From an uncultured Anaerobutyricum sp. (GTDB taxonomy: Bacteria > Bacillota > Clostridia > Lachnospirales > Lachnospiraceae), in NCBI RefSeq assembly GCF_934307085.1, contig NZ_CAKRCF010000033.1:1-35463 (forward strand): a DNA stretch of 35,463 nt, written 5' to 3'. Shown one piece after another: positions 23,397-32,185 of this stretch. The notes under the pieces were generated by a model, which had not been told where the DNA came from, ran no database searches, and was given only the letters and a program-made list of their open reading frames with translations. A program made the position numbers and the translations under genes. Each line of letters starts with the position of its first letter. Positions within the stretch are counted from its first letter, which is position 1.

Positions 23397-24872
23397 ATGG
23401 GTTTGATGGATTATACAGCGGTTGAGCTGGGTAAAAAAATTAAAGCGGGCGAAGTATCTGTTTTAGAGGCTGCCAATGCAGCTATGGATGCAATTGACGC
23501 TTTAGAAGATAAATTTAACTGTTATGTAACGGTACATGAAAGAGCAGCAGTGCAGGCAAAGGCAGAGGAACTTCAGAAGAAGATTGATGATGGAACTCTT
23601 ACAGGTCCTCTTGCTGGTGTGCCAGTTGCAATCAAAGACAATATGTGTACAAAGGGAACTCGCACAACTTGTAGTTCCAAGATTCTTGAAAATTTTGAAC
23701 CTACTTATACAGCAGAAGCAGTTCTGAATCTGGAAAAGGCTGGTGCCCTTATTATTGGTAAGACAAACATGGATGAGTTTGCTATGGGTAGTACAACAGA
23801 GACTTCTCATTACGGTGTAACAAAGAATCCATGGAATGCAGAGCATGTACCAGGTGGTTCTTCAGGTGGTTCTGCCGCAGCAGTTGCTGCAGGAGAGTGT
23901 AGTTATGCGTTAGGTTCTGATACTGGTGGATCTATCCGTCAGCCAGCTTCTTACTGTGGTATTGTCGGAATGAAGCCTACGTATGGTACGGTTTCTCGTT
24001 ACGGTCTTATCGCTTATGGTTCTTCTCTTGATCAGATTGGACCAATGGCAAAAGACGTGACAGACTGTGCAACGATTCTTGAAACAATTGCTTCTCACGA
24101 CCCGAAAGATTCCACTTCTGTAAAGAGAGAAGACTATGATTTTACCTCTGCTTTAACAGATGATGTAAAGGGAATGCACATCGGTATTCCTAGAGATTAC
24201 ATGGGAGAGGGACTTGATGAAGAAGTAAAGGCAGCTGTTCTTGATGCAGCAAAGAAGTTAGAGGAAAAAGGAGCTATCGTAGAAGAATTTGATTTAAGTC
24301 TTGTTCAGTATGCGATTCCTGCATACTATGTTATCGCTTCTGCAGAAGCAAGCTCCAACCTTGCCCGTTTTGACGGTGTAAAATATGGATATCGGACAGA
24401 AAGCTACGAAGGACTTCACAACATGTATAAAAAGACTCGCTCTGAAGGATTTGGTCCTGAGGTAAAGAGAAGAATTATGCTTGGTTCTTTCGTATTAAGT
24501 TCTGGTTACTACGATGCATATTACTTAAAGGCACTTCGTACAAAAGCATTAATTAAACAGGCATTTGATAAAGCATTTGCAAAATATGATGTCATTTTAG
24601 GACCGGCAGCTCCAACAACTGCACCAAAGCTTGGTGACAGCTTAAGCGACCCAATTAAAATGTATCTTGGTGATATTTATACTATTTCCGTAAACCTTGC
24701 AGGTCTTCCAGGAATCAGTGTTCCAGGAAGTCTTGACAGCAAAGGCCTTCCAATTGGTATCCAGTTCATCGGTGACTGTTTTAAAGAGAAAGATATCATT
24801 CGTGCAGCATATGCATTTGAGCAGAGCCGTGAATTCACAAACTGGAGTCTGAGCGGAAAGGAGGAAAAATAG
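23397..24872 (+). CDS. gatA: Asp-tRNA(Asn)/Glu-tRNA(Gln) amidotransferase subunit A
   Basis: Amidase-signature glutaminase subunit of 491 residues that releases ammonia from glutamine for GatB. The Ser-cis-Ser-Lys triad contexts are present: lysine in GVPVAIKDNMC, and serines in PGGSSGGSAAAVAAG and LGSDTGGSIRQPAS. The start at 23397 follows AGGAGGAAAG. The in-frame ATG at 23379 overlaps gatC and lacks a site. GatB starts one base after the stop. Confidence 0.97.
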   Translation: MGLMDYTAVELGKKIKAGEVSVLEAANAAMDAIDALEDKFNCYVTVHERAAVQAKAEELQKKIDDGTLTGPLAGVPVAIKDNMCTKGTRTTCSSKILENFEPTYTAEAVLNLEKAGALIIGKTNMDEFAMGSTTETSHYGVTKNPWNAEHVPGGSSGGSAAAVAAGECSYALGSDTGGSIRQPASYCGIVGMKPTYGTVSRYGLIAYGSSLDQIGPMAKDVTDCATILETIASHDPKDSTSVKREDYDFTSALTDDVKGMHIGIPRDYMGEGLDEEVKAAVLDAAKKLEEKGAIVEEFDLSLVQYAIPAYYVIASAEASSNLARFDGVKYGYRTESYEGLHNMYKKTRSEGFGPEVKRRIMLGSFVLSSGYYDAYYLKALRTKALIKQAFDKAFAKYDVILGPAAPTTAPKLGDSLSDPIKMYLGDIYTISVNLAGLPGISVPGSLDSKGLPIGIQFIGDCFKEKDIIRAAYAFEQSREFTNWSLSGKEEK

Positions 24873-24873
24873 A

Positions 24874-26307
24874 ATGAGTAAACAATATGAAACCGTCATT
24901 GGTCTGGAAGTTCATGTAGAACTTGCCACAAAAACAAAGATTTTCTGTGGATGCAGCACAGCTTTCGGTGGTGCACCAAATACACATACATGTCCTGTAT
25001 GTACTGGAATGCCAGGTTCTCTGCCTGTACTTAATAAACAGGTTGTAGAATATGCAACAGCCGTAGGTCTTGCAACAAACTGTACAATCACTCAGTACTG
25101 CAAGTTTGACCGTAAGAATTATTTCTATCCGGATAACCCACAGAACTATCAGATTTCTCAGCTCTATCTTCCAATCTGCCGCAATGGACATGTAGAGATT
25201 GATGTAGATGGCAGAAAGAAAAATATCCGAATCCATGAGATTCATATGGAAGAAGATGCAGGAAAGTTAGTACACGACCCATCTACAGGTAACTCTTTAG
25301 TAGACTTTAACCGAAGCGGTGTACCTTTAATTGAAATTGTATCTGAGCCAGATATGCGTTCTGCAGAAGAAGTTATCGCCTACCTTGAAAAGCTTCGTAT
25401 GATTATCCAGTATCTTGGAGCATCTGACTGTAAGCTTCAGGAAGGTTCCATGCGAGCAGATGTAAACTTATCTGTCCGTGAAGTTGGAGCAGAAGAGTTC
25501 GGAACAAGAACAGAAATGAAGAACTTAAACTCCTTCAGCGCAATCTCAAGAGCAATCGAGGGCGAGATGGAGCGTCAGATTGACTTAATCGAAGATGGTA
25601 AAAAAGTAGTTCAGGAAACAAGAAGATGGGATGATGACAAAGAATACTCCTACCCAATGCGTTCCAAAGAAGACGCACAGGATTATCGTTATTTCCCAGA
25701 ACCAGACCTTACTCCAATCGTAATTTCTGACGAATGGTTAGACGAAATCCGCAGTCGTCAGCCAGAATTCCGTGATGAAAAACAGGCACGTTACAGAGAA
25801 CAGTTCGGTCTTCCTGAATATGACATTAATATCATCACAGAGGATAAAACACTTACGGATCTTTTTGAATCCTGTATCGAACTTGGTGCAGCGGCAAAAG
25901 AAGTATCCAACTGGATTATGGGAGACATTATGCGTCTCTTAAAAGAAAAAGAAATGGAAGCAACAGACATTCATTTCAGCCCTGCAAACCTTGTAAAAAT
26001 GATTCAGATGATTGAATCTGGAGCTATCAACCGTAAAGTAGCAAAGAAGGTATTCGAGGCAATCTTTGATGAGGATGTAGACCCAGAAATTTATGTAGAG
26101 GAAAATGGATTAAAGACAGTCAATGATGAAGGTGCATTGCGAAAAGTAATCGAAGAAATTGTTGCCAATAATCCAAAGTCTGTAGAGGATTACAAAGCTG
26201 GAAAGAAAAAGGCTATGGGATTCTTCGTAGGCCAGACAATGAGGGCGATGAAAGGTAAAGCAGATCCAGCGATGGTTAATCAGATTCTGAAAGAAATGCT
26301 GGATTAA
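24874..26307 (+). CDS. gatB: Asp-tRNA(Asn)/Glu-tRNA(Gln) amidotransferase subunit B
   Basis: Kinase/transamidase subunit of 477 residues. It activates the mischarged aminoacyl-tRNA with ATP and transfers ammonia to it. Signatures are IGLEVHVELATKTKIFCGC near the N-terminus, CPVCTGMPGSLPVLN, and YFPEPDLTPIVIS. A C-terminal tRNA-binding YqeY-like helical tail follows (~330-477). The length is typical. The zinc-site cysteines are present in FCGCSTAFGG and CPVC. A long imperfect hairpin follows within 3 bases of the stop. Confidence 0.97.
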   Translation: MSKQYETVIGLEVHVELATKTKIFCGCSTAFGGAPNTHTCPVCTGMPGSLPVLNKQVVEYATAVGLATNCTITQYCKFDRKNYFYPDNPQNYQISQLYLPICRNGHVEIDVDGRKKNIRIHEIHMEEDAGKLVHDPSTGNSLVDFNRSGVPLIEIVSEPDMRSAEEVIAYLEKLRMIIQYLGASDCKLQEGSMRADVNLSVREVGAEEFGTRTEMKNLNSFSAISRAIEGEMERQIDLIEDGKKVVQETRRWDDDKEYSYPMRSKEDAQDYRYFPEPDLTPIVISDEWLDEIRSRQPEFRDEKQARYREQFGLPEYDINIITEDKTLTDLFESCIELGAAAKEVSNWIMGDIMRLLKEKEMEATDIHFSPANLVKMIQMIESGAINRKVAKKVFEAIFDEDVDPEIYVEENGLKTVNDEGALRKVIEEIVANNPKSVEDYKAGKKKAMGFFVGQTMRAMKGKADPAMVNQILKEMLD

Positions 26308-26309
26308 CT

Positions 26310-26440
26310 CTGATTTGTTGAGTAGATGACAGATGCCGCTGTGAAGATATTTGTGATTGGATTGAACCGTTCAATATTACTTCTGGCAATCCGGTTACTT
26401 ATTCTTTTTAGTGGTGTCTGTTCCTAATTCGACAAATTAG
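26310..26440 (+). repeat. 131-base imperfect hairpin between gatB and the Nudix gene
   Basis: The left arm begins CTGATTTGTTGAGTA (26310) and continues ACAGATGCCGCT. The right arm carries AGTGGTGTCTGT and ends TTCGACAAATTAG (26440). Most mismatches between arms are G-U compatible when read as plus-strand RNA. An inner GGATTG/CAATCC stem is present. It occupies nearly the whole gap. A TTCTTTTTAG stretch inside could also aid termination of gatCAB. Confidence 0.55.
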
Positions 26441-26452
26441 AAAGGATTATTT

Positions 26453-27037
26453 ATGTGTGAAAAGAAAGTGCCTCTATTAAATTTCATGACTAAAACCCGT
26501 GATACGCATTTTTTAAAGAGCTATACATTGAATTACACCAACACCAAAGGTAATGAAAAGCTTTATGAAATGGTAAGTAATTTTGATTACGAAAAGCCGG
26601 AGGAAATCGGTCAGAAAGCTTCGGGTGTTGTAATTGTTGGTTTCCGGGGTGATGAACTTTTGTTGTTGCGAGAGTTCCGCATGGGTGTGAACCAGTTTAT
26701 TTATAATATGCCAGCAGGACATTCTGAGCCAGGTGAGTCTGTGGAAGAATGTGCCAAGAGAGAACTTAGGGAAGAAACTGGTCTTCATATTAAAAAAATC
26801 TACAAAATACTTCCGCCAGCTTACGCCGCCCCAGATTTGAGTGATTCTTCTGCATGGGTCATTATGGCAGAAGTGGAGGGAAAATTTAATCCACAGACAG
26901 AAGAAGATGAATATATCCAACCATTATTTGCGGATAGAAAGCTTCTGGAAAGGTTATTAGATGGTGAGAAGTTCTCAGGCAGAGCTCAGTTGATGGCATA
27001 TTTTTTCTGCAAAATGGGAAATAAGATTTTTGCATGA
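26453..27037 (+). CDS. Nudix hydrolase, ADP-ribose pyrophosphatase-like
   Basis: Cytoplasmic Nudix enzyme of 194 residues that hydrolyses a nucleoside diphosphate linked to another group. The Nudix box is complete: G-x5-E-x7-REL-x-EETGL in GHSEPGESVEECAKRELREETGL read as two parts (GHSEPGESVEEC and AKRELREETGL). The preceding VVIVGFRGDELLLLREFRMGVN is typical of ADP-ribose pyrophosphatases. Substrate is not provable from sequence. A short ribosome site AAAGGA lies directly after the hairpin element. A terminator follows. Confidence 0.85.
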   Translation: MCEKKVPLLNFMTKTRDTHFLKSYTLNYTNTKGNEKLYEMVSNFDYEKPEEIGQKASGVVIVGFRGDELLLLREFRMGVNQFIYNMPAGHSEPGESVEECAKRELREETGLHIKKIYKILPPAYAAPDLSDSSAWVIMAEVEGKFNPQTEEDEYIQPLFADRKLLERLLDGEKFSGRAQLMAYFFCKMGNKIFA

Positions 27038-27102
27038 GATAATTTTAAATAATCAGCAGATTACAAGAATTGCTGACGATGGATTAAACAATTTGGTAAA
27101 AG

Positions 27103-27152
27103 AACTCAGGAGACAAGAGAGGGATATTTTGTTTCCTGAGTTTATTTTTATT
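27103..27152 (+). terminator. Terminator after the Nudix gene
   Basis: AACTCAGGA (27103-27111) pairs with TCCTGAGTT (27134-27142) and is followed by TATTTTTATT. Confidence 0.8.
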
Positions 27153-27173
27153 ATAAATTGAATTAAAAAGGTT

Positions 27174-27202
27174 TTGTTTTAATGAACAATCTGTGATATT
27201 AT
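27174..27202 (+). promoter_or_regulatory. Promoter of the LTA-synthase-family gene
   Basis: TTGTTT (27174-27179), a 17-base spacer, then TATTAT (27197-27202). Confidence 0.65.
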
Positions 27203-27262
27203 TTGGGTTGTCATTAAAGGGACAGATGAAAAAGATTTTTTCTTCGGGAAAAAGGGAGAAAA

Positions 27263-27289
27263 ATGAAAGGTTGGAATGAATTAAGATGA
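27263..27289 (+). CDS. 8-codon ORF overlapping the LTA-synthase start
   Basis: ATG at 27263 preceded by AGGGAG encodes MKGWNELR and stops at TGA 27287-27289, which overlaps the downstream ATG as ATGA. The long gene itself has no good ribosome site, so translation may depend on termination at this mini-ORF. The peptide itself probably has no function. Confidence 0.4.
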   Translation: MKGWNELR

Positions 27290-29532
27290 ATAAACTAAAA
27301 AAGAGAAAGGCGGGAATTAGAAATTTCTTCAAGGGGAAACATGGAAGGAATTTTTTGCTGGTTTTAGATTTTTTACTGGCCGTTGCCTTTTTTGTACAAC
27401 CGGATTTATATTATAATCCAGAAGCTCCGAATTTTTTTGATCGTTTCTATGCAGATTCTTTAATAATCTGTGGTGGATTATGGGTAATTCTCATTTTCCT
27501 GACTGTGAAAAAAATTCATTTTTCAGCAGAGGTAAATAAGATTTTAACGTATATTGCAGGAGCTGCCACACCATTTATAGCCTTTTTGTGGCTGGAGTTT
27601 TATAATGATGCACAGTTTTGGGTACCAATTTTCAGTATTCCATTTTTATATCTGGTGTTGGATATTATTGTTTACTATGTGATTTACGTGTTGTTTTTAC
27701 TAATCTTTAACAGTATCAGAGGTGCATCTATATGCATGATTATCGTCACAGCTGTATTTGGAATTTTGAATTATGAACTGACGTTATTCCGAAGTATGTC
27801 ATTTATTGCATCGGACATTTACTCATTTGTAACGGCAGTTTCAGTAGCAAATACTTACCAGGTACAGATTGATGTCGATACGGCAGAGTATTTTCTCATG
27901 GCTCTTGTTCTGGTTGCCCTTCTTTTGAAACTTGATAAAGTAAAGCTGTTTAAATGGAAAGGAAGAATCATTTATACACTTGTATCCTGTATGATATTTG
28001 CCGGATTTACACAAGTCTATGTATATAGCGATTATCTGGAAAATATTGGAGTTGATTTTCGCGTGTACCGTCCACAGTATAAGTACCGTTATTATGGAAC
28101 ATTACTTACGACGATGCGAACATTTGGATATCTTCATGTGACACAGCCGGAAGGCTATTCCGTAAATGCAGTGAAAAAAATTACAAAACAATATACGGAA
28201 AATGAGTCTACAGAAACACAGGAAAATAATACAAGCACAGAAAATACATCGGCAAATGCAACATCTACAATAAAAAATGCAGAAACTACTACATCGGTAA
28301 CAAACGCATCGGCAGCTATAACTTCTGCAAAAGTGGGCACACAAACATCCGATACACAGGTTTCTTCAAGTACACAAACACAAAATACAGCAACACAAAA
28401 GAAAACAACGAAAAAGCCAAACGTAATTGCAATTATGAATGAATCATTTGCGGATTTAAAGGCGGTAGGAGATTTACAGGTTTCTCAGGATTATATGCCA
28501 TTTTTCCGCAAATTAACGAAAAATACGATTAAAGGCTATACATACTCTTCTGTATTTGGTGGTAATACTGCAAACTCAGAATTCGAGTTTATGACAGGCA
28601 ATACACTTGCATTTCTACCAGATAATTCTGTACCATATCAGCTTTTCCTGCGAAGTAAGACAGCTGGATTAACGTATACGTTAAAGAATCAGGGCTATAG
28701 TCCATGCTATGCATTGCATCCGTTTTATAAGACAGGGTATAGCAGATATAAAGTATATCCGTTAATGGGATTTGATAAATTCTATACTTCCGATAACTTT
28801 TCTGTATTTACGGATACGGTAAATTATCATATTACTGATTCAGAAGATTATAAAAAGCTTATTAGCCTTTATGAAAACCGTACAGACAAAGACAAGCCAT
28901 TTTACTTATTTAATGTAACGATGCAGAACCATGGAAGCTATGATGGAAGCACATTAGAAACAGGAGATGATGTGCAGATAGAGGGTGACTTGCAGTCTTA
29001 TTCTAAAGCAGAGCAATATCTGAACATGATAAAAATGTCTGATAAAGCCTTAAAAGAACTTGTTCATTATTTTGAAAAAGTAGATGAACCGACAGTTATC
29101 GTATTCTTTGGAGATCATCAGCCGGACTTAGATGAAACATTTTATAACCGCCTGCTTCATACTGATATTCAGAAGTTAGAGGGAGAAGACTTAGAACAGC
29201 TCTACAAAGTTCCATTTTTAATCTGGGCAAATTATGACATTAAAGAAGAAAATGTAGAACGAACCAGCAATAATTATCTTTCCACTTATCTTGCGGAAGT
29301 TACAGGAATGGAAAAGACAGGTTACCTTAAATATCTGACGAAACTTAGGGAAGAAATTCCGGCAATCAATGCGATTGGATATTGGGATAAAAATGGAAAG
29401 TTTTATGAGGTAGACGATAAAAAATCTCCATATTATGACCTGATACATGAGTATAATCTGCTCGAATACAATAATCTGTTTGGGAAAGATAATCAACAGA
29501 AGGATTTCTTCTATCTTAGTAAGGGTGAATAA
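27286..29532 (+). CDS. LTA synthase family sulfatase-fold phosphotransferase
   Basis: Membrane enzyme of 748 residues with an extracellular alkaline-phosphatase-fold domain, related to LtaS and phosphoglycerol transferases. Hydrophobic segments occupy about residues 22-38, 58-73, 87-103, 114-160 and 200-215, with another near 228-246. A Thr/Ser/Asn/Ala-rich linker follows (~304-378). The catalytic domain has the metal-site IAIMNESFADL (E386), nucleophile Thr428 in GGNTANSEFEF, MQNHGSYDG and FFGDHQPD. It is expected to transfer glycerol-phosphate to a surface glycan or lipid, though the exact polymer is uncertain. The linker is long and of low complexity compared with LtaS. The start is coupled to an 8-codon ORF. 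Confidence 0.85.
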   Translation: MNKLKKRKAGIRNFFKGKHGRNFLLVLDFLLAVAFFVQPDLYYNPEAPNFFDRFYADSLIICGGLWVILIFLTVKKIHFSAEVNKILTYIAGAATPFIAFLWLEFYNDAQFWVPIFSIPFLYLVLDIIVYYVIYVLFLLIFNSIRGASICMIIVTAVFGILNYELTLFRSMSFIASDIYSFVTAVSVANTYQVQIDVDTAEYFLMALVLVALLLKLDKVKLFKWKGRIIYTLVSCMIFAGFTQVYVYSDYLENIGVDFRVYRPQYKYRYYGTLLTTMRTFGYLHVTQPEGYSVNAVKKITKQYTENESTETQENNTSTENTSANATSTIKNAETTTSVTNASAAITSAKVGTQTSDTQVSSSTQTQNTATQKKTTKKPNVIAIMNESFADLKAVGDLQVSQDYMPFFRKLTKNTIKGYTYSSVFGGNTANSEFEFMTGNTLAFLPDNSVPYQLFLRSKTAGLTYTLKNQGYSPCYALHPFYKTGYSRYKVYPLMGFDKFYTSDNFSVFTDTVNYHITDSEDYKKLISLYENRTDKDKPFYLFNVTMQNHGSYDGSTLETGDDVQIEGDLQSYSKAEQYLNMIKMSDKALKELVHYFEKVDEPTVIVFFGDHQPDLDETFYNRLLHTDIQKLEGEDLEQLYKVPFLIWANYDIKEENVERTSNNYLSTYLAEVTGMEKTGYLKYLTKLREEIPAINAIGYWDKNGKFYEVDDKKSPYYDLIHEYNLLEYNNLFGKDNQQKDFFYLSKGE

Positions 29533-29539
29533 GACGGAC

Positions 29540-29654
29540 GAATCCCCGAAGTCCATAGTATATAAAAATGCTTCGTATCACTGCTCTTGATGCTTGACCG
29601 CATTAAGAGCTTACTCTAAGGTGTATTTTTACATGCTATGGACTTCGGGGATTC
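29540..29654. repeat. 115-base hairpin between convergent genes, probable bidirectional terminator
   Basis: GAATCCCCGAAGTCCATAG (29540-29558) and its exact complement at 29636-29654 form a 19-bp stem. It extends inward through TATAAAAATGC/GTATTTTTACA with G-U pairs and ends in GCTCTTGATGC/GCATTAAGAGC. It starts 7 bases after the LTA-synthase-family gene. The following TGTTTGTTC could serve as a weak U-tract. It is much longer than a usual terminator. Confidence 0.65.
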
Positions 29655-29730
29655 TGTTTGTTCTAAACCCTGCGAATTAGTTGGAAAAATTTGGGAAAGA
29701 GAATGAAGGCGTCTGTCTTAGAAGTGAAAA

Positions 29731-31866
29731 TCACACTTTTTCCGTACTATTTGTTTTCAAATGCAACCGCATCTGTACTGTTGATTTATAAAATCTAAGC
29801 AGCACTTCCTCAAGCTGTTTCGTAAAATCTTCCCTATTCAACTGCTGCAGTGCCTTCAATAACTTTGGTTCCTCTAACAAAGCGCCAATAACTTCACTGG
29901 TAACAGGAGCCGCCACCTCACTGGCAGATCCTGAGGGGATTAGTGAGACAATAGCCCCACGGATAATGTGTCCCTTTTCATAGATTGGAGGCTCAAGTCG
30001 AACATAACCAAAGCAGGAAGAGGAAAGCTTTTCACTTCTTCCGTGAAGTAAAAGTGCCTCAAAGGGCTTGATATAGGTGTCGGCGAGATTGTCTCTGTCT
30101 TTTAATATTTTATATAAATGTGCCTGCATTTCAGAAGTTTTAGCATACAGGGAAGAACAGTAGGAGATTACTTCATCTTTGTTTTTTAGGATAGGTGCTT
30201 GATTGATGTAAATATTTCCGAGCAGTTCATAGATTTCGCTTCCAATAGAGGAAAGGAATTCTACGTCTTTGCGACAAATGGCAGAGTCGGAAGAGGTTTC
30301 TGGTGCTTTGATTTCTTTTTCCTGTGTGTGCCGTTTCTGTTCTTGAAGAACTTTGATGCGAGAGTCGAGCAGTATCTTATCCTGGCGGGTTAATATTGGA
30401 TTCACATGAAGGTATGGATAGGAAATCTCTAACTTTACAGTAGAGATAACAAGGTCAATACCTTCTGACTGTAAGCGGATATTATCCAGTTCAAAGGCAG
30501 AAGTGATACCGCGGATATCAAGTTCTGAATATTCTTTTTTCAAGCTTTCGGTGAGAAGTCTGGAACTTCCGATTCCGGTAGGACAGACAATCATGACAGA
30601 AAGCTTTTTGATTTCTTTTTCGATACGTTCCATTGCCATTGTAAAATAAAGTGTGATAAAACCGATTTCGCTGGCAGGAATCTTTTTTATGCCAAGAACC
30701 GGGCAGAGGAGAGAAAGCCCCTCTTCACAAGCCTTATATACAGAAGGATAACTCTCCTGAAATTCCTTTAATAATGGATTCTCCACAGGAATTCCGGCAC
30801 GAAGTCTGGCGATGGTCGGCTGGATATGTCCACTTAACTCGGTGAGGAGTCTGCTGTCTCTCATAAAGTTAACGTGCAGGATTTCACTAACTTTTTTTAT
30901 GACAGATAAAGTAATCTGATGCACGTCAAGATTTCTTATATCTGTTAAATCTTTGCTACCGGACGGCCAGATACGCTGCCCGGAAATAAAGACAGCCATG
31001 TAAATCGTTTCATCAACGGAAATAGATAAATGGAAAAACTGACGCAATTCCTTCATAATATATTCAGAAACGGCATACTCTGGCTGAATAGATATTTCAG
31101 CATAAGATTGTTTGAGTTCTTTAATAAACTGTCCTTTTTGCATTCTCTGTACACAAAGGGAAGTGTATACAAGCAAGTGTAAATATCCATTATCAGAAAG
31201 CTGCATACCAAGCTGTTTTTGACAGCCACCAAGAATGTGATTGACCTCGGCCATTACTTCACCATCAATTTCGTCGATAAAATTTCGGTCTGACAAAAAC
31301 TTCTTGTCCTGGAGATTGCCAATGGAGTGATGCTCACTCACTTGTTTACATATGAAAGAAGTCAATGCCTGTCTTCTTGCGATTTCAGTCCCTTCTATAA
31401 ATATACCAAGTCCGGGACGGCGGACAAGTTTAAGCTCATACTTTGTAAACCAGATTTCAAGTTGGTTAAGGTCGGCGGTAAGAGTTCCTTCAGAAATCTC
31501 AAACTTTTCTGTAAAATAATAAGATTTAATCGGTTCTTCTGCAAGAAGAAGGTCATGGCATAAAAGAGTCAGCCTTTCTGGGCGGTTATCTGCGGGTGCA
31601 GAGCGGTTTGTGTTTTTTTCATCTAAAAGAGTGGCTAATTCTTCTAATCGTTCGGGGGTTTCATCGATTAAAAGTCCTACACTTCGTTTGCGTACAAAGC
31701 AAAAGCCATTATGCTTCATCCATTTTTCAACGGTTGGCAGTTCACGCTGAACGGAGCGATCGCTGACACCGAGTTCTTCTGAAATGATACCGATTGTCAC
31801 AGGACTCCCCGGTGAAAAGCGGAGCAGAATACGGATTATTTTATCTGCACGTGGTGTAAGCTGCAT
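29731..31866 (-). CDS. mtlR: MtlR-type PTS-regulated transcriptional activator
   Basis: Multi-domain regulator of 711 residues. Order: N-terminal HTH (PVTIGIISEELGVSDRSVQREL), a second winged-helix region (~75-180), two PRD domains (~185-385), a GatB-type EIIB domain with its cysteine in SVMIVCPTGIGSSR (~395-490), and a C-terminal EIIA domain (~555-700) with LLLHGRSEKLSSSCFG. PTS components phosphorylate such proteins to couple activity to mannitol and glucose supply. Divergence from mtlA-mtlD supports MtlR. The start at 31866 follows AAGGAAG; an upstream ATG at 31941 has no site. A minus-strand -10 TATAAT is at 31898-31903. Confidence 0.9.
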   Translation of the reverse strand: MQLTPRADKIIRILLRFSPGSPVTIGIISEELGVSDRSVQRELPTVEKWMKHNGFCFVRKRSVGLLIDETPERLEELATLLDEKNTNRSAPADNRPERLTLLCHDLLLAEEPIKSYYFTEKFEISEGTLTADLNQLEIWFTKYELKLVRRPGLGIFIEGTEIARRQALTSFICKQVSEHHSIGNLQDKKFLSDRNFIDEIDGEVMAEVNHILGGCQKQLGMQLSDNGYLHLLVYTSLCVQRMQKGQFIKELKQSYAEISIQPEYAVSEYIMKELRQFFHLSISVDETIYMAVFISGQRIWPSGSKDLTDIRNLDVHQITLSVIKKVSEILHVNFMRDSRLLTELSGHIQPTIARLRAGIPVENPLLKEFQESYPSVYKACEEGLSLLCPVLGIKKIPASEIGFITLYFTMAMERIEKEIKKLSVMIVCPTGIGSSRLLTESLKKEYSELDIRGITSAFELDNIRLQSEGIDLVISTVKLEISYPYLHVNPILTRQDKILLDSRIKVLQEQKRHTQEKEIKAPETSSDSAICRKDVEFLSSIGSEIYELLGNIYINQAPILKNKDEVISYCSSLYAKTSEMQAHLYKILKDRDNLADTYIKPFEALLLHGRSEKLSSSCFGYVRLEPPIYEKGHIIRGAIVSLIPSGSASEVAAPVTSEVIGALLEEPKLLKALQQLNREDFTKQLEEVLLRFYKSTVQMRLHLKTNSTEKV

Positions 31867-31897
31867 GATTTTTTCTTCCTTTCCTATTCTCTTTCTT

Positions 31898-31903
31898 ATT
31901 ATA
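31898..31903 (-). promoter_or_regulatory. -10 box of mtlR
   Basis: Minus-strand TATAAT about 32 bases before the mtlR start, with a weak -35 (AGCATT at 17 bases). Confidence 0.45.
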
Positions 31904-31986
31904 CAATATTTTACTGATAAATGCTTCTTGTGAAAATGCACAAAAGGAAGGCATATAAATTAGATATATTGATTAGAATATGACAG

Positions 31987-32011
31987 TTTGTCGGGAAGTC
32001 TTACCGACAAA
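31987..32011. promoter_or_regulatory. Candidate MtlR operator
   Basis: TTTGTCGG (31987-31994), 9 bases, CCGACAAA (32004-32011): a perfect 8-bp dyad centred about 30 bases upstream of the mtlA -35. This is a normal activator position and resembles the TTGTC-containing MtlR sites of bacilli. Confidence 0.65.
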
Positions 32012-32028
32012 GTTGCGGTATCATTCCT

Positions 32029-32057
32029 TTGTATTTTGTCAGTTTGTGCTTTACAAT
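32029..32057 (+). promoter_or_regulatory. Promoter of mtlA
   Basis: TTGTAT (32029-32034), a 17-base spacer, TACAAT (32052-32057). The leader of about 120 bases has a small GTGC-A6-GCAC hairpin and no coding ORF I trust. Confidence 0.65.
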
Positions 32058-32185
32058 ATAGGCATAGAGAACAAAGGCAGTGCAAAAAAGCACAGTGTCA
32101 ATATCCCAAAGCCGGAGGCAAAACGTAAGAACGGAGACAGGTATAAGCCAAAGGGGAGGGACAAAAAAGAGAGGAGATATGTAAT

